Source: a virus. Taken from it: DNA of 36,814 nucleotides. The notes beneath the pieces were generated by a model, which saw nothing but the letters and a program-made list of their open reading frames with translations, ran no database searches and had not been told where the DNA came from. Position numbers and translations under genes: made by a program. Below, one piece after another: positions 1 to 8,482 of the stretch. The DNA is taken from IMG/VR virus record IMGVR_UViG_3300042868_003804, positions 1 through 36,814 of that record. One strand, 5' to 3'. How positions within the stretch are numbered: the stretch's first letter is position 1; the number at the start of each line of letters is the position of its first letter.

Positions 1-400
1 GTTCTACAGGATCAGTTGTCTTTTGAACGTCATAAGTTTCTTGCGACTGGGTACGACTGGTAGCCCATTCGGTATTGTCAATAGCCCTAAGCAGGGTGTC
101 TGAATCCCACTGGTTAACAAAGGCATCGTTGAAAATGGATTGAAGTTCAGGGATGTTATATAGGTTTGCTGTCGAACCATATATTTTTTTTGATTCCTCA
201 AAAACTTTTCCAGATAAAACCATTTCGGTTCTTTTGGCTTTGCCTCTATAGTTTTGAACGGCAGCTAAACGAGCAGCGGCTTTAGTGCCTTTGGGTTCAA
301 GTTTCCCGTTGTCGGTTAGATACGCCCTAACAGATGTGTACTTGGTACCAAGTCTTTTGTTTGTTTCGGCAAGGAAAGCTTTGTCTTGTGCGGTAGCCAT
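1..400 (-). CDS. Virion-operon protein, partial (C-terminus outside window)
   Basis: An open frame runs from an ATG at 400 to the window edge without a stop, giving 133 residues that begin MATAQDKAFLAETNKRLG. The start overlaps the stop of the upstream gene as TAATG, a coupling used repeatedly in this operon. The visible part is hydrophilic, Lys/Ala/Thr-rich and probably helical, with no signal peptide, membrane segment or recognised catalytic motif. It lies after the portal and large virion protein genes and, if the genome is circular, ahead of the capsid gene, so a structural, scaffold or internal-virion role is likely. That role is inferred from position only. Confidence 0.75.
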   Translation of the reverse strand, partial: MATAQDKAFLAETNKRLGTKYTSVRAYLTDNGKLEPKGTKAAARLAAVQNYRGKAKRTEMVLSGKVFEESKKIYGSTANLYNIPELQSIFNDAFVNQWDSDTLLRAIDNTEWATSRTQSQETYDVQKTTDPVE

Positions 401-1212
401 TAGAGGTTGTACTTCTTTTCAATCGCTGTTAGGTATGACCCAAACTGTCGGGCATTGGTATCTTCGGGAAACATTTCTTCTAGTTTGTTTTGTGTGAATG
501 TTTCTACTTGTGGGGCTTGAACAACTTCGGCTCCAGAGGCTTGTCCTGCGGTTCTTTCAAGGTCACGGTATAAACCAGAGAGTCTGTTGAGATCGCCTTC
601 CCCTAGTTTGCGACCAAGGGTTTGTTGAGAAACTTTGTTCATTATTGCTCGAACATCTGCGTCATTGGATACACGGTATTGGTTTAGTTGACCCCCACGG
701 ACAGATGCTCCGCCTGAAGCAAGACGGGTGATGGTTGTATAAAAATCTTCTCCGTAACCATTTGCTGTAGAGAGAAGGCTTTTATATGCTGAGGTCGTTT
801 TGGAGTCAACCACTCCAGGTGAATACCCTTTCCCAAGTTTTCCTACATTGTACATAGCGTTTTGTAAGCTAGACAATGACTCAACCGACAAACTGTATAG
901 TGCGTCTTCATCGCCTGCAAAGTATTTAGGTTCAGACAACTCGCCCGTTGCTGGTGACTTGTACTTGTATCCTTCGTATTTAACAAGTGCGCCTTTGCTG
1001 TTGTAGATTCGACGACCAGAAACACCCAAAGCATATTGCCCACCGTCAGAAGACAAGGTAGCTGGGTTTTTTAGAGTTGGCGCTATTGACGATGGGACAT
1101 CGTTTTGAGTCGGGACAGTAGTAGTTGTCACACCAGGTCTAGGAATCGTTGGTTGTGTTGGAGGGGCAGTGGTCGTCGGTGTTGGGTTAGGTGCCATTGG
1201 GTTAGGTGCCAT
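400..1212 (-). CDS. Hypothetical virion-associated protein, 270 aa
   Basis: The product has a Pro/Thr-rich disordered N-terminus (about residues 1-45) followed by a soluble, mainly helical body ending in AIEKKYNL. The chosen ATG at 1212 follows an AAAGGAT ribosome site. A second in-frame ATG five codons later comes from a 15-bp tandem duplication, so either could be used. The gene lies 11 bases after the 1553-residue virion protein and overlaps the next gene by TAATG. I do not recognise a family. Position suggests an internal-virion or tail component. Confidence 0.75.
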   Translation of the reverse strand: MAPNPMAPNPTPTTTAPPTQPTIPRPGVTTTTVPTQNDVPSSIAPTLKNPATLSSDGGQYALGVSGRRIYNSKGALVKYEGYKYKSPATGELSEPKYFAGDEDALYSLSVESLSSLQNAMYNVGKLGKGYSPGVVDSKTTSAYKSLLSTANGYGEDFYTTITRLASGGASVRGGQLNQYRVSNDADVRAIMNKVSQQTLGRKLGEGDLNRLSGLYRDLERTAGQASGAEVVQAPQVETFTQNKLEEMFPEDTNARQFGSYLTAIEKKYNL

Positions 1213-1213
1213 T
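1184..1213. repeat. 15-bp tandem duplication spanning a start codon
   Basis: Two adjacent copies of gggttaggtgccatt each contain the reverse complement of an ATG, so the protein begins MAPNPMAPNP and has two in-frame start codons. Only the upstream ATG has the AAAGGAT site at normal spacing. Confidence 0.85.
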
Positions 1214-1223
1214 GTTGATCCTT

Positions 1224-4200
1224 TTAATCTTCTACTTCTACAGAAATAAATTCACGAGACAAAACATTCTGCCACAAGTTCACAAACTGAGGATACTTTT
1301 CAGCAAGGCGTTCACCCTCATCCCACAAAGCCTGACGCAAAATAACGGCACCACTAATCTTGGAAGCAGATGACCAGTTATCTTCTGTTACCTGCGGAAA
1401 GTTACTGACTGTATATGCCACGTTTGCATCACGGTATTTGAAGTATTCAGTAGCTGCCTTAACAGAATCGTTATCTTGGACAGAAGGTTCAGCAATAAAT
1501 TTGCGGGCTTCAATCAACTGGACACGACGGTTACGTTGAGAAGCTGTCGCTGCTGATGCCCGATCCCAGTTAGGGTAAGCCGCTTGAACCGCTTTAGTTT
1601 GTATCTTTTTCTGTTCTTTAATTTGAAGATTAGCCAAAGTACCAAACATGTCATCAGGAGAAATGCTGTCCATGACTTCCTTCATGTTTCTGTTAAACAC
1701 AAAGTTGGCAATAGCTGATTCAAGGTTGATAGCAAATTGTTTAGGGTCTTTGTATTTTACATCGCCAGCAAGTTTTTGGATATTCCAAACATCAGGGTCA
1801 AGTTCACTTGATTTAGGACTGAAATAGCCAGCAACGTTTTGGTATTTGTCAACAACAGATTTGTTTTGACGATACCAATCGTAGTATTCCTTCGTCGATG
1901 AAGAACCAACAACGCTTCTGTCTGTGATGGGCTGCATGAAAGCAACAAAGTTTTCATTGCCGAACTCTTCTACAAGCATTTCAAGTTTGTCTTGGTAGTC
2001 AAGCCCGTTCTTGTCACCCATCTTGTCGATCTGATTCCAGCGTTGAGCGATTACACCAATAAGGACGTTTCCTTTTTTGCTTTTAGCTGTCCACTGGGCA
2101 ATAGGGGCACCAGGTAGGAACAGCCCAGCCCAGCCAATAAGACCGTAAATTTTAGTTCCCAGTTCTTTACCGTCGGCTTCCCATTGCGCACGGGAATCAT
2201 AACCAGTAGGACCTTGTTGTCCAGGTGTTACAGGATCGTAGTCTTTTGTTGCTGAAGCAACTTGCAAAGCACGAATAACAGATTGTGCTGCTTTTTGTCT
2301 GTCTTCTACTTTAGAGAATAGTTCAAGACCGTTCGATCCAAGGATTCTCATTACCTGATCTGAAGCACCAGGTAAAACAAACTGTGCAATATCTGGGCTG
2401 GATAAATCTGGGATTCCGAAAGGGGCAATAAGGTCACGTATCTTGTCAAAATCTGAAGAGTCTGGAAGCATTTTGATTAACGGAAATGAAACCACTGGAC
2501 CAATACCAGGGTATGCGGTTGTAATCATAGAAAGACCACTGAGACTGTTGCCTACTCTAAAGTCAAGACCGTTCTTGCGCCATTCTTTTAGGAACCCACC
2601 GCCAACACTAACGGCGTACATTTCTTCACCTGATACTGGGTCTTTGTAAAGGAATGAATCTTTCTTTCCGTCACCGTCAATGTCTGTACCAAAGAAAGTG
2701 TTTTGGCGTAGCTCACCCATAACTTGATCTGCACGGTGAATGACTTTAGGGTTGGTCGCTAACTTTGCAGCTGAACCTGTCAACTCAACAAAGGCATCGA
2801 AGAAAGGAAAAATCTTTCTGTGTGACGCACCAAATTTTGTTTTGCGAGAAGCGTCAAAATAAGTATCTTTTGTGAAACGTGTAGCGAATAGCTCACCAAG
2901 AAGGTTTACATCTTCGACAGTCATTTCACCTTGGGCTGATGCAGCTGCTTCAATAATGTCGTCTTTTAATGATTGCAGTATGTCTGTTTTCTTTACGGTT
3001 TCTACAAGAAGGTCTGCTTGTGCTTTGTCCATTACTGGCACTAATTCAATTATACGTTGCCATTTGGCTTGGTTCCATGTTGGGACACGGGCAAGCTTGT
3101 CTGATGCTGCACCATATACACCGTCCCACGCAAAAGAAAGAAGTGCGTCATATCTGTTGCTAATTCTTGTTCGTGCATTTCTAGTGTCATTTGCACTATC
3201 AAAGACAGAAGGAAAATAATTTATACGTGCTGGAGCAAGATCACTTTCTGAATACATCTTTTTGATGTAACTTTTAAGAAGATTGTTTGGTTTGAAATCA
3301 AGATTTTTATCTCCTGTGTAGGCTGAAAAACCTCTACGACCTGATAGTTCTTCTCCGTCAAATTTGTTTTTTGCTATTGCTTCAAGGATTGAATCGTCGT
3401 CCATTGCATATAACTGGATGTCGTCGATATTTGTTTTAACAAAATTTCTTACGCCGTCAAAGTCCCAAATATAGTTAGGATCGATTCTTCCTTGGTTTTT
3501 AATGTATTCAGCAAGAACTGGTTTAAGATCTCCTGTGTGGAATCGTGTTGTGATTTCATCAATAGATTTTCCATCTATTAAATCTTGGGCTATTTTTCTT
3601 ATGTAACCGTTTGATGCCCGTTCAGCAATGCGTTGTGCAAATGCTGTAGCCCAAAGTTCTGGGTTAACTAACCGTTCAACCGATTGGACATGACCTCTAG
3701 ACACAGCCCCGCTTACAGCCGCTGGGTTTTGCATTAAATCATATGCCTTGTTTGATTGACCACGCAAAATAGCATCGTCCATGCCAGGTAGTTCATCTAC
3801 GATTCTTGCGTCAAATACAACTAGACCTTCTTCTAATGAACTAATTTTGTTTATTTGTGAAGCAATAACATCATCAACAGGAAGATTATAAAGAGTTGTT
3901 GTGCCAGCATCTTTTAAGTTTTCAAACTTACGAAGAAGACGGTTTGCTTCAGCAAGTTCGGCTTCCATTTTAGAAGCTTTACGTGCGGTTCTAATGACAC
4001 GACCCATTGCGTCAATGTTGTTTGTATCGCTAAACAACTGCATGAAGTATTGGTAGTGGTGGTCAAAAATACCTGAAAATGACAAACGGGCAAGTTCTTC
4101 TGGAAGGGTTTTAATTAGATACTTTGGTCTAATAAGAACATTAGCCTTCCAGACTCTTGACATTGACCAGTCAACAAGATCACCAGTTGCTTCAACGAGT

Positions 4201-5885
4201 GCCATTGGAGTATTAACAAGTTTGTTTGGTTTGGTTTCTAAAATAATTTTTTCACCTGTAACGGGATCAATTGTTTCTTCTACTATTGTGCGTCTAGCTT
4301 TTTCAAGTCGTGAACGTACAGGTCCCAATCTGTCTGCAATCTGTCGAAGGTCAACAGGGTCAATAAGAATAGGGTTAACTTTTAATTGCTGGCTAATAAG
4401 AAGTGGACCATAACCGCCTCTAGATCCACCAATAAGCCAAGGTAAAGGTACTGATGAACCAGCACTATCTGTTACATATCCAGAAACAGTTGCTTCAAAT
4501 TTTCTTTTCCAAGAAGCAATGCGGCTAATTTCATCGTCGGTGTAATCCCATTTTTTTAGTTGGTCTTTGATAACAACATCTTCAAATTTGTTTAGCCATT
4601 CAAAAATTACCGTATCATCGGATTGGTCAAATGCTTCAAACATTTCTGTCATTAAACGGTTACGTAAAGGAAGTGGTACTTCAAGAACACCCATAACACT
4701 GTCAGCGTTTTTGGCGGCAGTCAAAGGATTATTTAATGGAAAATCTGTTGACTCTGGAAGAGTGTCGGCAAAAGGGCGATACCTTGATACGTTTCCTTTG
4801 ATAGCTACACCAGTTTTGGTGACAACAGGGCGAGGGTCAATTCCAGGCATTGTGCGCATATGGGTCATCGGATCGGCTGAATATACAGCATCATCAAAAA
4901 CTGCTATTACTTCATCAAGAGTATTAGCTTTTTGAAGTTTTACTGCTGTACCTGGGGGAATTGCTCCTCCAGATCTGCGCCAAATTTCTGCTGCTGTTCC
5001 AGACTCAGGACCAGCAAACGATTCAGCCCACTTCTTTCCCTTGGGTGTTAATTTGAAAGCTTCCCAGTTATTTGGGTTTACAGTGCGTCGACCATTATTG
5101 ATTCCACCAGCTTCATCAAGAACTAAACGTCCTTCTTCTACTGCTGCTTCAAGAACTTTCTTTGATTCTTTTGACAGAGTGGTGGTAACTTTTGCTCGTT
5201 TGCCAGCTCTGGCTCCAGCGGATATTGGTATGTCGCCAAGTTTTCCAAGATCTAATAATGCACCAGCAGGTACGATATTTACTGGGTCGGCAACCAATGT
5301 GTATGTAGCATCTACTGCGCCAGAAATAATATTCCATGCTGTTCCGCCTGGTTCGATAAGACCCATATCTGCAAGTGGTGCAGCAAAGGCTCTACCTACA
5401 GTAAATGTATGTCCATAAATTTGTGGTTGTGTTTCAACTTTTCCTTCTGCGACATCTTGTTGGGTGCGACCTTCAACAAAGAATCCGCTTCCAATATCAA
5501 GTTTGTCTCCACCTGGTAGAGCGTCAGCAATTACTTGACCAGCTGTTGTGTTTGTAACAATACCTTTAAGTTGGTCTAGATATGAAGATTGATTTTTTTT
5601 GAATCCAGGACCACGATCATTTTTCATTAATGGGGCATACAACTCTGGGTTGTTATACAGAAAAGCTAAGGAGTTTGTTAAAGCCTGAATAGGAAAATCA
5701 ATTCCAGCTGATACTGTTCTTGTCCCTACTTTTGTTCCCAAAACAACAGGGGCTGCTATTTTTCCAAGTTCTTCACGAACTGGATCAGGTATAGTTTCTA
5801 CCGCCGATTCGCCTCTTGAATAAATAAATTGCAGAGCCGTATCTTTGATGTCATCAATAAAATCAAAAGGATTTTTCCAACCCAT
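1224..5885 (-). CDS. Very large internal-virion/ejection-type protein, 1553 aa
   Basis: This is the longest gene of the window, in the head operon after the portal and two small genes, and its ATG overlaps the upstream stop as TAATG. The sequence is mostly soluble and mixed helical, with Ala/Gly-rich stretches near residues 40-75 and 185-215 that could contact membrane. No signal peptide is seen. Near residues 1065-1075 it carries DIDGDGKKDSF, a DxDxDG calcium-binding-type loop. Podoviruses often encode a very large virion protein here that is ejected with the DNA or forms part of the conduit. The function is inferred from size and position, not from a recognised domain. I see no polymerase, lysozyme or protease motif. 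Confidence 0.75.
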   Translation of the reverse strand: MGWKNPFDFIDDIKDTALQFIYSRGESAVETIPDPVREELGKIAAPVVLGTKVGTRTVSAGIDFPIQALTNSLAFLYNNPELYAPLMKNDRGPGFKKNQSSYLDQLKGIVTNTTAGQVIADALPGGDKLDIGSGFFVEGRTQQDVAEGKVETQPQIYGHTFTVGRAFAAPLADMGLIEPGGTAWNIISGAVDATYTLVADPVNIVPAGALLDLGKLGDIPISAGARAGKRAKVTTTLSKESKKVLEAAVEEGRLVLDEAGGINNGRRTVNPNNWEAFKLTPKGKKWAESFAGPESGTAAEIWRRSGGAIPPGTAVKLQKANTLDEVIAVFDDAVYSADPMTHMRTMPGIDPRPVVTKTGVAIKGNVSRYRPFADTLPESTDFPLNNPLTAAKNADSVMGVLEVPLPLRNRLMTEMFEAFDQSDDTVIFEWLNKFEDVVIKDQLKKWDYTDDEISRIASWKRKFEATVSGYVTDSAGSSVPLPWLIGGSRGGYGPLLISQQLKVNPILIDPVDLRQIADRLGPVRSRLEKARRTIVEETIDPVTGEKIILETKPNKLVNTPMALVEATGDLVDWSMSRVWKANVLIRPKYLIKTLPEELARLSFSGIFDHHYQYFMQLFSDTNNIDAMGRVIRTARKASKMEAELAEANRLLRKFENLKDAGTTTLYNLPVDDVIASQINKISSLEEGLVVFDARIVDELPGMDDAILRGQSNKAYDLMQNPAAVSGAVSRGHVQSVERLVNPELWATAFAQRIAERASNGYIRKIAQDLIDGKSIDEITTRFHTGDLKPVLAEYIKNQGRIDPNYIWDFDGVRNFVKTNIDDIQLYAMDDDSILEAIAKNKFDGEELSGRRGFSAYTGDKNLDFKPNNLLKSYIKKMYSESDLAPARINYFPSVFDSANDTRNARTRISNRYDALLSFAWDGVYGAASDKLARVPTWNQAKWQRIIELVPVMDKAQADLLVETVKKTDILQSLKDDIIEAAASAQGEMTVEDVNLLGELFATRFTKDTYFDASRKTKFGASHRKIFPFFDAFVELTGSAAKLATNPKVIHRADQVMGELRQNTFFGTDIDGDGKKDSFLYKDPVSGEEMYAVSVGGGFLKEWRKNGLDFRVGNSLSGLSMITTAYPGIGPVVSFPLIKMLPDSSDFDKIRDLIAPFGIPDLSSPDIAQFVLPGASDQVMRILGSNGLELFSKVEDRQKAAQSVIRALQVASATKDYDPVTPGQQGPTGYDSRAQWEADGKELGTKIYGLIGWAGLFLPGAPIAQWTAKSKKGNVLIGVIAQRWNQIDKMGDKNGLDYQDKLEMLVEEFGNENFVAFMQPITDRSVVGSSSTKEYYDWYRQNKSVVDKYQNVAGYFSPKSSELDPDVWNIQKLAGDVKYKDPKQFAINLESAIANFVFNRNMKEVMDSISPDDMFGTLANLQIKEQKKIQTKAVQAAYPNWDRASAATASQRNRRVQLIEARKFIAEPSVQDNDSVKAATEYFKYRDANVAYTVSNFPQVTEDNWSSASKISGAVILRQALWDEGERLAEKYPQFVNLWQNVLSREFISVEVED

Positions 5886-6208
5886 TACTGGTTATCCATC
5901 ATTGATTTTGTTAATCCTTTAAGACGACGATTAGCAGTTACACGATCAGATGGAGACATTCCTGCGTCAGCCATTTTTTCAGCTGCAATAGTGGCGGCAT
6001 CTTGGACTAAATAGTTTGCACCGTTAAGAATCAAAGCAGCAGTGATTTGTGGGTGTAGCCAATTAAAATTACTAGCTGCATCAATTAGTTCTTGTGCAGT
6101 GTTTTGGCTGTAAATAGATTTGTATGTGTTGATACGTTCTGCTCGTTGTGTTTCCCATGTTTGAACATCTTCAAGGTTCAACGGGAGATCTTTAGTTATG
6201 AAAGCCAT
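5885..6208 (-). CDS. Small head-operon protein, 107 aa
   Basis: A soluble, helical, Ala/Asn-rich protein beginning MAFITKDLPLNLEDVQTWET. Both ends overlap neighbours by TAATG (start with the 131-aa gene, stop with the 1553-aa gene), so it is coupled to virion structural genes. No known motif is visible. A chaperone or minor virion component is possible. Confidence 0.75.
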   Translation of the reverse strand: MAFITKDLPLNLEDVQTWETQRAERINTYKSIYSQNTAQELIDAASNFNWLHPQITAALILNGANYLVQDAATIAAEKMADAGMSPSDRVTANRRLKGLTKSMMDNQ

Positions 6209-6603
6209 TAAGACCTTTCAAGTTCGGCAAGAAACATCAGTAAGACTGGAGATGGATAAGAGTCTGCAATAGCTCGTACTCGTTCAACCATGTCTTGTTT
6301 TGAACCTATGGCTGGAACTGTTGGTCGTGCGCCTAATGCTTCAGGTCCAGGTCCAGGTCCTACCATTGATCCAAGTGTTGCTAGTTCATCAGGGCGTTCA
6401 GTTGTGCGGTTAAGTTGACCGAGTGAACCTGGTTGTACTGGTGGTGCTTGTGGAATAGCGTTAGATGTTGGTGATGGTGCCATCGGTACAGCGGCTTGTG
6501 CAGCCATTTGTTTTCCTGCTTCACCGTATGTTTGTCCTGTTGCAGCCATCTTGGGTACTTTGCCCCCTCGAAGATCTGAACGATTTGGATAATCCTTAGC
6601 CAT
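6208..6603 (-). CDS. Pro/Gly/Ala-rich virion-associated protein, 131 aa
   Basis: The product starts MAKDYPNRSDLRGGKVPKMA, contains GQTYGEAGKQMAAQ, has a Pro/Gly/Ala-rich disordered middle (about residues 40-100) and a short helical C-terminus. Proteins of this style commonly sit directly after the portal in phages. It begins two bases after the portal stop, and its own stop overlaps the next start. A portal-accessory or scaffold-like role is inferred from position and composition. Confidence 0.75.
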   Translation of the reverse strand: MAKDYPNRSDLRGGKVPKMAATGQTYGEAGKQMAAQAAVPMAPSPTSNAIPQAPPVQPGSLGQLNRTTERPDELATLGSMVGPGPGPEALGARPTVPAIGSKQDMVERVRAIADSYPSPVLLMFLAELERS

Positions 6604-6605
6604 TG

Positions 6606-8444
6606 TTATGCCCCTCCAAGACTATTAGCAAGTGCCATTACTCCACCTGGTGATTGTGGCTGTGCTGATGCTCCAGCTCCACCACCTAGTTGACCTAGTA
6701 ATGATTCTAGCGAAGGTGGACCGCCAGCACCAGGCGGAGGTCCTGCTGGTTGTTCAGCACCCATTCCTGGCATAGCCAATCCTGGCATTGTTTCAGGCGA
6801 ACCTGCTGGTGCTTGTTCTGCTTGTCGTGCTTGCGCACGTTTCTGTGCAGCCATGATTGCTTCAGGAAGTGGCATCTTGTTAGAACCAACTTGTTCTGCA
6901 ATGTATGCAAGGTCGTCTGGTTGGTATGGACCGTTAGGATCTGCTGCTTGTGCCTGAATAGAAGACAACAATGCAGCTTCAATTCCTTCAGCCACGATGC
7001 GGTCCTTTTCCATCTCTGGATCTGCAATAAGAGGATCGGCTTCACGGGCTGATTCTTTAGACATAAGCCCTGTACCAAGACGTTGACCAAGACCCACGAT
7101 AAGGCTGTTCACATCTGAACCTGCTGCGGAGTATGAAACATAATGGAAGTCTGTTTCCCATAGTTTGTTTGGTGTGTAGTCTTTGATGCCACCACCCATT
7201 CCTGATATGAAGAATGATTTGGCGTTATTACCCCAATAGGCTTTTTCGATTCCGATAGCAATCTTGTCTTCTTCAACCATTGACGAAGCAAACAAATCTT
7301 GGGCTTCTTGTACACGGAAGTCAACTGTGGCTGCAAGGATGTTTTCGCCACGGCGACCAGTACGAATGTTAGTGCCTGATTCTCCACCGAACTCTGCTGG
7401 GATAGAACCTTCGAGGCGTTCTTGGCGTTCAAGACGGTCAAGAGCTACGTCTGTTTTGTATCCAGGTGAGATGTTTTGTACCTGAATATCTCCACCCTTA
7501 ACAACACCAAGTTGCCCTGTTTTACCGTCTGCAACCTGGATAATCTCTGGGTTTTCGCCTGGGCGAGCAATAAGGTATTCGTCAGGGAAGATGCCACGCT
7601 CGATAGCAATTTCGGTGAGGGCTTGCAATCTTGCACGGGTGTAGTACATACCCATCAGACCGTCAAATTGTCCGTGTGGCTTATCAAGGGTGATGCGTTG
7701 TGGCACCACTACAAGTGGCATACCTGTTTTGTTGCTGATTCGTTCTAGTTCAACAACGTGGGAACCCATGAATGGTGCGCCCGATTCCATTGCCATCCCT
7801 TTTTCAGACCCGATAACACAGGTAACTACTTCGTTGTCGCAGACATATTCAAGGATTTTGAACATTGTGTCCCACGATGGGTTGCCTACACGAAGGATTC
7901 CGTTTACTTTGTCGCCGTAGTTTTGGGTTAGCCAACGGTATGTTCGAGCGTATGTGAAGATGCAGTTATCTGGGACTGGGTTGTCAAGATCTACAGATGG
8001 TGCAGGGAAGGTATCAAGTGGGTTGCGTAGCTGCCATTCAGGGATGCGCTTATCAAAGTTAGGTTTAATAAAAATAGGAGAGTTGCTGTATGCAAGTAAG
8101 TGTCTGGCACGGCGGCGCATCTTCATATTCATGCGGTTCTGATCCCAGATGGCAAGCATAGCTCGCTTACGGTCACGAGCAAGTTGCATAGAGCGATCTT
8201 GTCCTTCACGTAATGCAGGGAAATAAGGCGATGGCATGGTAGATGCAACACGCATAGACATCTGATCTAGACCTTGAACTAGCAGGTTAGCTACAGAAGA
8301 ACGAGCTGAACGGTCAAGTTCATTGAGGGGGACAACAACATCACCGTTAGCTAGGCGACGGACCTCACGCATTTGATTGAGAATCGGACCTTGCGCTTCA
8401 AGACGCTCTCTGTATAGATCAACGATTTCTTCAACTGATTTCAT
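6606..8444 (-). CDS. Portal protein, 612 aa
   Basis: The portal forms the dodecameric ring at the packaging vertex, engages the terminase and later anchors the tail. The call rests on its position directly after the large terminase, its length, and its internal character. A basic helical N-terminal region (about 85-120, rich in Arg and Met) is followed by a mixed alpha/beta body and a long Pro/Gly/Ala-rich disordered C-terminus (about 535-612). The segment around SIPAEFGGESGTNIRTGRRGE resembles the loop regions of podovirus-type portals. The ATG at 8444 lies 38 bases after the terminase stop. Confidence 0.8.
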   Translation of the reverse strand: MKSVEEIVDLYRERLEAQGPILNQMREVRRLANGDVVVPLNELDRSARSSVANLLVQGLDQMSMRVASTMPSPYFPALREGQDRSMQLARDRKRAMLAIWDQNRMNMKMRRRARHLLAYSNSPIFIKPNFDKRIPEWQLRNPLDTFPAPSVDLDNPVPDNCIFTYARTYRWLTQNYGDKVNGILRVGNPSWDTMFKILEYVCDNEVVTCVIGSEKGMAMESGAPFMGSHVVELERISNKTGMPLVVVPQRITLDKPHGQFDGLMGMYYTRARLQALTEIAIERGIFPDEYLIARPGENPEIIQVADGKTGQLGVVKGGDIQVQNISPGYKTDVALDRLERQERLEGSIPAEFGGESGTNIRTGRRGENILAATVDFRVQEAQDLFASSMVEEDKIAIGIEKAYWGNNAKSFFISGMGGGIKDYTPNKLWETDFHYVSYSAAGSDVNSLIVGLGQRLGTGLMSKESAREADPLIADPEMEKDRIVAEGIEAALLSSIQAQAADPNGPYQPDDLAYIAEQVGSNKMPLPEAIMAAQKRAQARQAEQAPAGSPETMPGLAMPGMGAEQPAGPPPGAGGPPSLESLLGQLGGGAGASAQPQSPGGVMALANSLGGA

Positions 8445-8482
8445 GCGTCACCTTTGGTTACAAACAATGCAACGATAACACA

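Noticed and set aside
6707-7920. Several 60-127 codon frames overlapping the portal gene
   Set aside because: All are in alternative frames of a clear structural gene and show no independent protein character.
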